Shown here: positions 50,848 to 60,295 of the stretch, one piece after another | Layout: every line of letters starts with the position of its first letter | Position numbering within the stretch: position 1 is the first letter of the stretch | From: Henricia sp. BOLD:AAB3569 | Taxonomy: Eukaryota; Echinodermata; Asteroidea; Spinulosida; Echinasteridae | NCBI GenBank assembly: GCA_037783545.1 | Contig: JBBELK010000481.1 | Location: 186,001-250,000, forward strand | DNA length: 64,000 nucleotides | Direction of reading: 5' to 3' | The notes under the pieces: generated by a model | The model's database searches: none | The model's input: the letters and a program-made list of their open reading frames with translations, nothing else | What the model was told of the DNA's origin: nothing | Position numbers and translations under genes: made by a program

Positions 50848-51164
50848 TTTTCGTTATCGAACGACAGGTGCGTTCAATAACGACAGGTGCGCTCAATTGA
50901 GCTCTTGCGTAATGCTTTGTTACGCACCAATGCTCCTTCCTATATAAGGAGTGCAATTTGCATTGTATCTTTCTTCTCAGTGTGAGCATTAAAACATAAG
51001 AATTCCACTGTTTAAGCATTTAATTAGGTATATGGCAAGGAAAAGGGAGTGCACCCTCTTTCGGTATCCTAGGATGCACCCACGTTTCCTCCTAAAAAGA
51101 TAAAGAAAAGAAAAAAAGTTTTTTTTCGTGGCCTCCGAGGACCAGCAGCGTGCTGTATGGACTG
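50848..51164. other. Edge of second insertion, with a plus-strand TATA-like stretch
   Basis: Starts TTTTCGTTATCGAACGACAG just after the LINE fragment. It contains two copies of AACGACAGGTGCG separated by a few bases (about 50,869 and 50,880), a TATATAAGG at about 50,941, and an A/T-rich leader. It could be part of an LTR or an unrelated promoter; I could not assign it. Confidence 0.3.
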
Positions 51165-52119
51165 TGTCACGAACCGGGTCCCCCTGCCGTCTCACACGCA
51201 ATGTGCCCTCGGTTATGTCACTCAACACAGAAAGACACAAAACAGTTTTTTAAGATTTGCCCCCCAAAAAAATACATTTATTTACTTACAGTACTTAATA
51301 TTTACAATTTCCCCATTAAACATTAATTACTAAGTTTTATTGGCCATAATTTAAGCAATCAGATGCGACTTTCCAATAACAATTTAAGGCAAGTTATTGC
51401 GATTGTGTTTACGCGTTTTCGAGCATCGATTCAGGTTCTGTCGTTAGAACTTTCGGACCGTTTTTGGCGAACCATGCAGTCCGTAAAAAGGCGGAGCGGA
51501 TGTCGAATTCCATGTTTCTAGCCCCAACGAGCGTTTCTAGATTACCAGTTCGCATACCGCATAGAACCTCAATCTTGCCAATCCATACACGATACGTCAC
51601 CTACTGCCCATGGTAGGAACAGAATCGGCACTTGATCCCTGGTCTCCGGAACAGACTAACGTAGTATGTCTATTGTGTCCAAAATGAACTCAGCACAGGA
51701 GCCCTGAAAATGTACATGAATCATAAATTCCCATGTAATTTTACCTATTTTAAATTAACAAAATTTAAATTATTAAATTCAAAAACCGACATTTCGTTTT
51801 CCAAAATTTAAATGTTAAACGGTTTCTAATGCCCCATTCAAATATGCGTAAATTTCACGGCAAGAGTTTTGTACTCGAATTTCACTATTTTACTTAAAAT
51901 AACCCATCAAGCATCAATAAACGAAATAACCATTTTACTACAAATGAAAACACATGTAACTTACAGTTTAAACTGGCTCTTGTAAGACTTGTGGCATTAA
52001 CGGGAAAATCACGGACTACCGATGAAATATCAATATCAGCTATCGCTGAAAAGGTGGCTAACGCCAATATACGGAGGTAAAACAATTTCAAAAATTTCTG
52101 ACATCATACGAGCTAACGC
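51165..52119 (-). other. Possible distal part of the 3' LTR; short open frames of unknown meaning
   Basis: If the LTR begins TGTCAC at 54,797 (minus), a fitting inverted end GTGACA lies at 51,165-51,170, giving an LTR of ~1.2 kb once the foldback element is removed. I did not find a matching second LTR, so this is tentative. The stretch also has, on the minus strand, a signal-peptide-like start (MKLFYLRILALATFS, 52,091) followed by a GTAAGT donor-like site near 51,957-51,962, and an open stretch near 51,409-51,705. The phases do not join cleanly and no family was recognised. Confidence 0.25.
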
Positions 52120-52533
52120 TCTAATAGGTATCTAGCATGGAACGGTACGTAAGCGAACGTTATGACCTATAATATAACGTATCGCTGAACAAAAGGGCAG
52201 TTGACGTGCTGAACAATACCCGTGCCATGCAAATAAAAACCTTTTTGTCGGCGTCCACTGTGGCATGTTGATAAGAGACCCATTCAATGGCTATTGGATT
52301 ATGCAGAGTGACAGGCGATCTACCCGCGCACATTTTAACCCCCCACCCATAATTTTTTGGGCAATTTTGTACACATTACATTCACACCATAACAGCACTT
52401 TAGACTGTTTTCTTGGGAAAAATTAAAAATTTTACAATAAATTAAACAATAAAAGTTCTATGGGGAAAGCCATGCCGCCATAATTGTCTGTATTTGCCAA
52501 ATTTTCAGTGAGGGGGAGGGGGAGGAAGGGGGC

Positions 52534-52554
52534 GGGGGGGGGGGGGGGGGGGGG
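52534..52554 (+). repeat. 21-G homopolymer
   Basis: An uninterrupted run of 21 G preceded by several G3-G5 tracts. It adjoins the outer edge of the inner palindrome and has obvious quadruplex potential. Length may be affected by sequencing error. Confidence 0.8.
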
Positions 52555-52569
52555 ATTTTGTAACCGCCT

Positions 52570-53481
52570 CGTAGCTACGCCGCTGAATATACATTCTACC
52601 TGACGCAATCAAATCAATTATTATTACTAGCGTACATTTGGTTTTAAAAATAACATAAATAAATTAATAAATAATTTCTACAAATTTCAATAATCGAGCT
52701 AAAACATCTGCCTTATCGACGCAGGTAAATCATTTGTTTTATATGTTTAATGTACGTTTTTAAAACTGCTCCAATATATATGTACATGGTACAGGTAATG
52801 TTCAGCACTAGGCCTTTTTGTTAGGCGATACGTCATGTTATAAGTCATAACGTTCGTATACGTACCGTACTACCGTTCCATACTACCTAAGCGAACGTTA
52901 TTACCTATAATATGACGTATCGCCGAACAAAAGGGCAGGTGACGTGCTGAACAATACCCGGGACATGCCCATACAAAAACAAACTTTTGTCGGCGTTCCA
53001 CTGATAAGAGTCCCATTCAATGGCTATCGGGTTATTAAAGACGCTGAGTGACAGGCGATACTCGCGCACGAGGGGTTTCATGTGCATGCGCCGGGCGCGC
53101 ATTGTTCAGCACGTCCATAGGGCTTTTTTTTGTTCGGTGATTAGGCCTATACGTCATATTATAGGTCATAACGTTCGCTTAGGTAGTATGGGACGGTAGT
53201 ACGATACGTATGCGAACGTTATTACTTATAACATGACGTATCGTCCAACAAAAAGGCCTAGTGCTGAACATTACCTGTATTGGAGCAGTTTTAAAAACGT
53301 AGATTAAACATGTGCAAACATTTTTTATTTATCTGTACCTGCGTCGATAAGGCAAATGTTTTAGCTCCATTATCAAAATTTGTATAATTTATTAATGTTA
53401 TTTTTAAAACCAAATCCACGCTATAATAATAATTGATTTGGCTTGCGTCAGGGAGGATGTATGTTCAGCGGCGTAGCTACG
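52570..53481. repeat. 912-bp inner palindrome within the foldback element
   Basis: Ends are an exact 18-bp inverted pair (CGTAGCTACGCCGCTGAA at 52,570 and its complement at 53,464-53,481). The arms run inwards through TCAATTATTATTA, GCCTTATCGACGCAGGTA, AAAACTGCTCC and GGTAATGTTCAGCACTAGGCC to about 52,965 and 53,100. The inner part of its left half (about 52,885-53,075) is a direct, diverged relative of the outer left arm at 52,136-52,320, so both palindromes come from the same family. Confidence 0.75.
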
Positions 53482-53497
53482 GGGGGTGGGGGAGGGG

Positions 53498-53610
53498 TTA
53501 GGGAGGGGGGCTGGGGGGGGGGGGCTGGGGGGGGGGGGGGTGGAGGTGGGAGAGGCGTTCCCCAAGAAAATTCCCCCCAGTCGATCCCCCCCCCCCTCCC
53601 CCACTGGAAA
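53498..53610 (+). repeat. G-rich then C-rich low-complexity tract
   Basis: Runs of G up to 14 (53,527-53,540) followed by C-rich sequence near 53,585-53,602. The overlapping proline- or glycine-rich frames of 75-128 codons on both strands are products of base composition. Confidence 0.7.
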
Positions 53611-53885
53611 TTATTTTGTTTATTTTGTTCCCAAGAAAACAGTATAAAGTGCTGTTTAAAATATGGGTGGGGGTTAAAAGGGCCCGGCCCCCTCTCCCCG
53701 CTGAGCGACGCCGGCGCTCGCATGCACTGGCAACATTTTTTGGTATTACACGACCGCCCACCCACAGACACGTCCAGCAGAACCCCAGAATCGCCCCCAC
53801 CCCCGCTGTGTATATTAGGTTTGTTTTAATTCCACGTGTTTAATATATGCTTTTAACACGACCGCCTCCCGGAGCCCTCAGTATA

Positions 53886-54332
53886 AGGGTGTGTTCACCT
53901 GTGTTCACCACTGCACTGTTTTCGTCCGTCAGACGTATACGTCGTTGCATCCGGTCGTCGCGTATAGCCGGCCACACGTCGAAACGGATAAGTTGAATTT
54001 CTTCCAGACACTGCCGTTATGTACGTTTTTAACAGCGGCTCACACTAGACGCGCGCGTACGTCCGACCGCATGGAAATTAACCCAGCAGTGTTTCATCCT
54101 TCTTTCAGCCACACAGTCTAAAACAATTAAAGAATCCACCACAGGATTTTCTCAAACGAACCGCTTTAGAAAATCATGCTGGGATTAATATTATTTTGAT
54201 CGCGCTACAGACGCGACGGATGGAATTCTACTTGGATCAACCCTTCCGTCATCCGTCATTTTGACGTATGAACAAATTATTTTTACGTACGTCTGACAGA
54301 AGAAAACAGTGCATTGTGAAACGCCCTAAAGC
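53886..54332. repeat. Short inverted-repeat element inside the foldback
   Basis: The left end AGGGTGTGTTCAC, with CACTGCACTGTTTTCGTC and GTCAGACGTA, is matched in inverse at 54,280-54,330 (TACGTCTGACAGAAG, AAACAGTGCATTGTG, CGCCCT). The arms are about 60 bp with indels. No frame. Possibly a small hAT- or PIF-like MITE; no clear target duplication. Confidence 0.5.
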
Positions 54333-54562
54333 ACACGCGGAAAATGTGCACGGGTAGATCGCCTGTCACTCAGCATAATCCGATAGCCATTGAACGGGAC
54401 TCGTATCAACATGCAACAGTACAGTGGACGCCGACAAAAGGGTTTTTATGTGCATGGCACGGGTATTGTTCAGCACGTCAACTGCCCTTTTGTTCAGCGA
54501 TACGTTATATTATAGGTCATAACGTTCGCTAACGTACCGTTCCATGCTAGATACCTACTCGT

Positions 54563-54797
54563 GCTAACGCAACGCACCTCTAGCGAGATCTAACCTCCTC
54601 GAAAATCACTCAAATGCTAACCGATTTCCGCTCAGTGCCACATTTCTTATTCAAATTAATTAAAGAAAGACAAAAATTCCCACTACGTTCCACGTGATCT
54701 GACGTCACGTCAACGCCCTTAATTTAGACATTTTAACTTATAGTTGATTTCAGAGAGGGAACATACATTTGACATAAAATATCGCCCTCTTGTGACA
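54563..54797 (-). repeat. Probable start of the gypsy 3' LTR (U3), with CRE and E-box
   Basis: On the minus strand a polypurine tract, GAAAGGGGAATAA (54,798-54,810), is followed at once by TGTCACAAGAGGGCG, the expected position and TG start for an LTR. About 90-105 bp in are a palindromic TGACGTCA (54,700-54,707) and CACGTG (54,691-54,696), the kind of enhancer sites LTR U3 regions carry. The foldback element interrupts the LTR at 54,562. Confidence 0.45.
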
Positions 54798-54943
54798 TTA
54801 TTCCCCTTTCAGATTATTTCATGTCAAATATATTTTCCCAAAATTTACTTGAAATTCAAAAGTTTTTAAAAGCACCATGCATTATCGGTACATTACGTCT
54901 CTACAAGTAATATTACGTCTCTACAAGCTCTTGACATAGGAAC

Positions 54944-55413
54944 CTAATCATGCTGTAATTCCACTGGGCATCGACTTAGGAAATCGGCAACTGTATTATC
55001 AGTGCCTTTTATTGCCTTTACCAAATATCGGTATGGCTGAAGCGTCAGGGACCATCTCATTACTCTGCAGTTCTTGTTTTGAGACTGAGCAATGTACGAT
55101 AGAGGTTTGTGATCTGTCTCAATTATAAATTCCTTGCCATATAGGTACATCTTGAATTTTTCAACAGCCCATACGAGAGCTAAACATTCCCTCTCAACAG
55201 TGGAATATGCACGTTGCCTAGTAGTAGCTTTTTACTGGCAAAGCACACTGGAAGCTGCTCATTGCCTTCGTTTTGCATCAAAACTGCACCTATGCCTACT
55301 TCGGACGCATCTGTGCGCAGTATGAACATTTTCGCTGGATCCGGCAAATGCAGAACCGGTGCAGACGCTATGCGATTCTTTAGCGTATCGAACGCGCGCT
55401 CTTGAGCATGCTC
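54944..55413 (-). pseudogene. Gypsy RNase H domain (end of pol), frameshifted
   Basis: RNase H removes the RNA strand from the RNA-DNA hybrid during reverse transcription. On the minus strand the frame reads [14 protein letters not shown] (first catalytic Asp), CFASKKLL, then after a frameshift near 55,195-55,215 [17 protein letters not shown] (catalytic Glu), YGKEFIIETDHKPLSY (second Asp) and finally TDNTVADFLSRCP before a stop at 54,944. This is the usual Ty3/gypsy RNase H with no domain after it: a 130-bp gap leads to the polypurine tract. Integrase is not downstream, as it would be in standard gypsy elements; it lies upstream of RT. Confidence 0.85.
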
Positions 55414-56516
55414 TCAGATTATTTGCTCAGTGAGTGGACTAGCAATCGCTGCAAAATTGGGAACAAATCGGCGATAATACCCCACTGAACCCAATAATGA
55501 CCTGACCTCTTTCTTTGTGGTGGGTCTTTTGGCACTCATGATGGCCTCTACCTTGCCCAGTTGTGGTCGAAGGTTTCCTTCTCCGATGACATGTCCTAGA
55601 AAATCAATATTGTCATATCCAACAAAGCACTTTGTAGGGCGAGCTGTTAGACCCGCGGACCTAAGTCTATCTAACACATCAGTTAGTAATTTTACATGCA
55701 GATGTCATCGATGAAGTTCACAACATTAGGTAGTCTATGAAGCAACTTCCGCATCATTCTGCTGAACACAGCAGGCGCATTGACCATGCCAAATGGTAAG
55801 ACCTTGAACTGAAACAAACCATCGGCTGTTACAAATGCAGTCTTCTGTTCATCTTTGGGAGAAATTAGAATTTGCCAATACCCTTTTGAAAGATCAATTT
55901 TAGTAAAGTACTTGCCAGACGACATCTTGGCCATAATATCGTCAATGTTAGGAATTGGTTCAGGATCAAAAACTGTGATGTTGTTCAGTTTACGAAAATC
56001 GACACAAAATCGATTGGTTCCATCTTTCTTGCGGACAAGGACTACGGGAGAAGCATAAGGCGAGTTAGATTCCTCAATAACATCAAGTTTGATCATGGTC
56101 TCTACTTCTTTCCTGGTGGTATTTTGTACCGCAAGTGGCACCGGATAAGGCTTAGACCTAATTGGTGTATCAGATGTCAACTTCACCGTATGTTCAACCA
56201 ATTGCGTTCTACCTGGCAAGTCTGTGAAAACATCACTATACAGGTCTAGGATAGAAGTAATATCCCTTACCTCAGATTCACTTCTGCTCGGACCGATATG
56301 GACATCATCAGCAACCTCCTGACGTTCGAGTGGTAGGAGTTGAAGTGCTGGTGTATCGCCATCAAATTCATCAGGTGCATCCACAATGGTAGAACAGGCT
56401 TTAGCTAGGTGAAGAATTGGTGTAGTCCTCTGCTCCTCACCGTCCATTTCTTCCGGCATCCGTCTGATGTATTTCTTGAGAAGGTTGGCGTTATTTGTCT
56501 TTTCTTTACCTTTCAT
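55414..56516 (-). pseudogene. Gypsy reverse transcriptase domain (pol)
   Basis: RT copies the element RNA into cDNA in the cytoplasmic particle. A long open stretch on the minus strand gives, in order, IRSKPYPVPLAVQ, LDVIEESNSPYASPVVLVRK, NRFCVDFRKLNNIT, KYFTKIDLSKGYWQI (first catalytic Asp), FQFKVLPFGMVNAPAVF and NFIDDICM (the catalytic Asp pair at about 55,704-55,709). Directly after it a stop and a small deletion with frame change break the frame; it resumes with DRLRSAGLTARPTKC, IDFLGHVIGEG and the thumb YYRRFVPNFAAIASPLTE. Residues match Ty3/gypsy RTs. The frame is continuous at its N-terminus with the integrase tail rather than with protease, which is the defining oddity of this element. 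Confidence 0.9.
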
Positions 56517-56539
56517 CTGAATCCTGTAATCATTATTGG

Positions 56540-57500
56540 CAATCTTTCTAATAACCTTGTATGGCCTGCATGAGAAGTTTATTATGACTAGTCGGAAGTA
56601 GAATCAGAACTTCGTCATCAATGTTGAATTTCCGCTCTCGACTCCTCACATCATAATATTTGCGGTACCGTCTGGACGCTTACTTCAGTTCTTCTTTGGC
56701 TAATTCGCATGTGGACTCTAACCGTTCCTTCAAATCCAGAACATACTGGTTACTGCTACGGATTTCGTCTTCAGTTGTCTCCCCTGTCCAAAGATCACGT
56801 AGGATAGCCATTGGACCTCGGACTTCCCGACCAAACATCATCTCAAATGGTGAAAATCCCAAACTTTCTTGAGGAACTTCCCGATAGGCAAAAAGTAAAG
56901 CTGGTATGTAGCGGTCCCAATCCTTGGGTCTTTCACTGCACATTCGCCGCAACATCTTTTTTAGTGTACCATTGTAACGCTCACAGAGACCATTACACAT
57001 AGGGTGATATTGTGTGGTTGTCATCTGCTTGATCATGAGTAGGCGTCCAACTTCCCTCATGACATCGGATGTAAATTGCGTACCCATGTCAGTCAGAATC
57101 TCATCTGGCACACCTAGCCTAGAATAGACCTCCAACAAGGCTTCGGCTACTCTTTCGGTCTCAATCCTCTTTAAAGGAATGGCTTCAGGATACCGTGTGC
57201 AATAATCTCTACCAACGTCAATATATACCTATTTCCACGATCCGTGATGGGAGTGATGGGTCCTACTATGTCGACTGCAACTCGGCGGAAGGGAGTGTCG
57301 ATCAAGGGCATCTCACCGAGTGGCGCCTTAGCGATGCTTCCCTTCCAGACCGTTCGTTAACAAACATCGCAGGACAGGCAATACCGATGGATGTCTCCAT
57401 TGACTCCTGGCCAATAGAACTTGGAAGTCACTCTGTCAGTGGTGCGACGGATTCCCATATGACCCGCCATGGGTGCATCGTGTGCAACTTTCACCACGTA
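56540..57500 (-). pseudogene. Gypsy integrase (H2C2, DDE core, GPY/F), upstream of RT
   Basis: Integrase joins element cDNA to the chromosome. On the minus strand the zinc-binding region reads VAHDAPMAGHMG, FYWPGV and HRYCLSCDVC (57,357-57,490). After a stop come VAVDIVGP (first Asp), then past a frameshift near 57,215 YSRLGVPDEILTDMGTQF (second Asp) and YHPMCNGLCERYNGTLKK (Glu), completing a D,D-E triad; then FAYREVPQESLGFSPFEM. The C-terminal part has FNIDDEVLILLPTS and a damaged GPY/F module near 56,551-56,575, and runs on into the RT frame. All catalytic residues remain, but stops and indels make it a pseudogene. Position before RT gives a copia-like order on a gypsy-type protein, as in Gmr1. 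Confidence 0.88.
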
Positions 57501-58150
57501 GTTCCTGTAAAGACTTGGAACAACCAACTGTTTTAGTGCTCTACCTTGATTAATTCTTGGTGAAGTAAATTCACGGAACAGCAGACTATTTTTCACCTTA
57601 AAGAACGTTACATTCCCTTTGCCAGATACCTTAGCATCACCACTTTCTCCTGCTTTCCAAAGGCTTCTGAGAGTGTCATCTTCCTTCTGAGCTTTAAGAA
57701 GTTCATCTCTCGAGGCCGGGACACCATAGGAAGTGTTCATCTGAGGCGTATGAAGTGGTTTTAGTGGTCTGGTCTTCTCCAACTTCTGAGCTCGCGTTTC
57801 TACTGCATTAACCTCATTCAATATCGTCTCCATCGCCTTGGGTTTCCAAGACGGATCAATATCTGCAGGGTCTCTTACAAATGGAATATTGCCAATAGTT
57901 ACATCATACAAAGGTTTAGTCATACAGATCGCCTTAACAGTACCTGAATAGAAAGGCGTATCGAGGTCAACCTCTGCAACCGGGCAGTTTCTAACTGTAC
58001 CGTCCAGAAAAATACATTTTTGTGATTGGCCGGTAAGTTGATTCTCATCAATTAAATCCCTCTTGACCACTACAGTACTATACACCCAGTATCTCGAAGT
58101 ATAGTACTCTCTTTGGACCAATAAAACCCTCCTTTACTGGCATTTTGTCA
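57501..58150 (-). pseudogene. Gypsy protease and linker (start of pol), frameshifted
   Basis: A retropepsin active-site DTG is encoded at 58,085-58,093 (minus) in the context TILRDTGC. The rest of the domain (TVVVKRDLIDENQLTGQS, VAEVDLDTPFYSGTVKA, PLYDVTIGNI) is in another frame, reached through a 2-nt insertion just after the DTG. A further frame change lies just upstream. Retropepsins act as dimers and cut the Gag-Pol polyprotein. Downstream a linker (LKPLHTPQMN, RDELLKAQKEDDTLRSLW) leads directly to the integrase zinc region with no RT between, confirming the order PR-INT-RT-RH. Confidence 0.8.
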
Positions 58151-58394
58151 CCATCTGTACAAGCTGCACTTACCACTGGAAGTGAATGGCCACACGACAG
58201 CTTCATATCTTTCCTTGAATTGTTATCGACACAGTCACACCATCCTGAAGAACTCACAGGTAGACACGTCGCAACCTTCTCGGCAGAGTGCGAGGCATCA
58301 TTTCCCGTCTGTCCAGGCGTGGGTTGTGCACGATCTGAATCTGTAATTAAACTTGCAACAATCTTAGCTGTTTGGCCTTGGTTATATACTGCCG

Positions 58395-59729
58395 ACTCCG
58401 ACAGTAACGAGCTATATGTCCAACCTTAATTACCACACTTTCGACAAGTACGTGTCTCCCTCCAGTACTGGTTAAACGGTCTTTCAGATTTCTGAGTTTG
58501 GTTAAGGGATTGGGGTTGACTATTTTGATTATTATTTCTTGCCCTTATATCACTAGGATTCATCTGTTTTCTATCAGTCTTGAACCGATGGGCTTCAACA
58601 TACCCATCAGCTAGACGTACCAATACCCCTACGTCATTTGGTTGTCGCTCCTTTAAGTATACTTAAATCTCTACTACACACTCTATGAATCTGTACCTTC
58701 AGTAACAAATCAACAAGACCTTCAAATGTCTTAGGAGTTTCAGCGACATCAACCCAACGTATAAGATAGCTTTTAATTCGATCACAGAATTGTGCATACG
58801 TTTCTCCACTTTCAGGTCGAGTAGATCTAAACTTAAGTCTAAAACCTTCTTCAGTCAGTTGGAAGTTGTAAAGAAGTGCTGCCCTAAGCTCTTGATAATC
58901 TCTATAGCTTTGCTTGTGGGCAGACGAGCATATACATCTAAGGCCTTACCTGTTAAGAATGCACCAAGTGACGTAGCCCAATCCTCTTCCGGCCAATCCA
59001 TGGCAGTAGCAAACCTTTCAAACCGCAGTAGGTAGGAGTCCGTGTTATGGCCAAGCGGTCTAGTGCGTTGAACTCAAGTTACTGCCAGTAGCCTACTAGA
59101 ATGTGGGTTCGATTCCGGGCCGCGACAGGTTGTGGCACTTGTGCACTTGAGAAAGGCACTTAATCACACTTTTTTCATCCTTCGGAAGGGATGTAAAGCC
59201 GTTGGCCCGGTGTGTTAGGTAAGGTAACGCACTTTAAAGATCCCAGAGCATTTCTTCGTGAAGAGAAGGGGAGGGATTCCCCGGTGTCTCTGTCCATATC
59301 ATGGGTTCCTCACGCTTGACGAGCGACAGTGCAATGGGCACTATTGAGGAATCCTCGGGTTTCAGTACCAGAAATAAATAATAATAAAATAATAATAATA
59401 ATAATATTAATCTCGTCTTTTCCTTCCCTGTATGCTGGTAACTTGGGGAGCGTAGGAACTGGATAATGGGAGGTGTCATTAACATTACCCTTTTATTTTG
59501 CCGTCTAGTTTCTTCATAAGTTTTTCATGTTCACGTCTTCTTTGTCGTTCCTCCCTTTCTAACATCTCCTGTTCTTTTCGTTCAATAATCTCCGACTGCT
59601 TAACTTCCCGTTCTATTTCGAGTTCCCTTTTTTTAAGGCCTTTTTCTCACGTTCTTGAACGAAAGCCAACAACCTATCCCCCTCCAAGTTTAGTTCCTTC
59701 CCCAACTTCAAGAACCGTTCAAATTCCAT
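58395..59729 (-). pseudogene. Gypsy gag, split by a SINE
   Basis: Gag forms the particle and binds element RNA. The likely start is the Met at 59,727-59,729 (EFERFLKLGKELNLEG), followed by a charged, coiled-coil-like Lys/Glu stretch with a one-base frame change near 59,625, then LPKLPAYREGKDEI (about 59,410-59,460). A SINE at 59,041-59,410 interrupts it. On the far side the core continues with LLRFERFATAMDWPEEDW, LGAFLTGKALDVYARLP, then ALLYNFQLTEEGFRLKF and STRPESGETYAQF, typical of Ty3/gypsy gag. It ends in a CCHC zinc knuckle at 58,401-58,446 (CRKCG ... GHIARYC) with a frameshift inside. The longer frame running upstream of the chosen Met to 59,909 has no gag similarity that I see. Confidence 0.8.
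59041..59410 (+). mobile_element. tRNA-derived SINE (~370 bp) inserted in gag
   Basis: The head has a pol III A box TGGCCAAGCGG (59,048-59,058) and a B box GGTTCGATTCC (59,106-59,116), spaced as in a tRNA with a long variable arm (Ser/Leu-like). The body includes GAGAAAGGCACTTAATCAC and the tail is an AATA/ATA-rich repeat (about 59,371-59,408). Gag resumes on both sides (minus-strand codons for KDEI before, DSYLLRFERF after), showing a clean insertion; I see no clear target duplication. The orientation is opposite to gag. Confidence 0.85.
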
Positions 59730-59909
59730 TTTGTTTGGCTGTCCTTCACCGAATCTTAGAGCATGCACACAGCCGCAGAAAGCAAAACCATCTACTTTAT
59801 TTGCTACTATAAGATATCCATAACTGCTGCCGCTAGCATGCACGGTGCGCCTAAAGCAAGAAGCTAGCAAGCAAACTATCGCCAATATCACGCAAAATTT
59901 CCTGAGCAT

Positions 59910-60295
59910 TATTACATAGGTCTATTGCGAAATAAGTAAATCCAACAAGTCTAATCATAATATATAACAAGAAATTGCCAATCAACTAAATACGCAATTA
60001 TAATTGACAAGACAGTGTGTTGCGTGACTTAACCAAGCAGGGTTTATTTAGAATTCAACAACTCGACTAAAGTTAAATCCGAAAGCCTTGTTCATGTTCA
60101 TGTATCAATTGATAAGTGAAGCAAACTTTTTGTCATGCTATTTAAATCAGTAAGAATGTAATAAGAATTTGGCTTAAATGGTTTGATGAATAAACAGGCA
60201 AGGTTCTGGCCCGCAGCCATTCCAAATGTTCACCAATGAAATTTGTGTCACGATTCCTTTATTTGGTGTCTTTACATGAGGTAGATATAGAAAAG
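59910..60295. other. Region upstream of gag: leader or 5' LTR remnant, not resolved
   Basis: No reading frame of interest. On the minus strand it holds AATAAA-like sites and, at 60,246-60,251 (plus coordinates), a GTGACA that would fit an LTR end. No copy of the TGTCACAAGAGGGCG LTR start was found here, so a full 5' LTR seems absent or truncated. Confidence 0.35.

Larger units (their letters stand above)
52120..54562. mobile_element. 2.4-kb foldback/MITE-like element with ~215-bp inverted arms
   Basis: The left arm (52,125-52,336) and right arm (54,341-54,557) are inverted copies, from TAGGTATCTAGCATGGAACG through AACGTTATGACCTATAATAT and GACGCCGACAAAAGG (right-arm sense) to the segment ending in GCGCACATTTT. 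The flanks GCTAACGC at 52,112-52,119 and 54,563-54,570 are an 8-bp direct repeat consistent with a hAT- or MULE-like target duplication. No transposase frame. It contains a second palindrome, G-rich DNA, and a further short inverted-repeat element, so it is itself composite. Confidence 0.7.
50848..60295. mobile_element. ~9.4-kb composite insertion in the LINE
   Basis: The flanks carry AAATGAAATTTC (50,836-50,847) and AAATGAAGTTTC (60,296-60,307), a 12-bp repeat with one difference that looks like a target duplication. Removing the interval and one copy makes the two LINE pieces continuous in one reading frame. Inside lie a gypsy element (minus), a SINE and a foldback element. Whether one event brought in the whole interval is not settled: 12 bp is longer than the 4-6 bp usual for LTR elements. 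Confidence 0.6.

Noticed and set aside
53404-53843. Overlapping Gly/Pro-rich frames of 75-128 codons on both strands
   Set aside because: They arise from G/C homopolymer tracts; no domain and no conserved neighbours.
57195-58429. Plus-strand frames of 94-113 codons
   Set aside because: Antisense shadows of the integrase and gag-protease linker reading on the minus strand.
54797-59729. Ty1/copia element
   Set aside because: The domain order is copia-like, but RT (FRKLNNIT, LPFGMVNAPAVF), RNase H and the GPY/F integrase tail are Ty3/gypsy in character.
59730-59909. N-terminal extension of gag with a signal-peptide-like start at 59,909
   Set aside because: No gag similarity before the Met at 59,729; the hydrophobic stretch is in leader sequence and probably chance.
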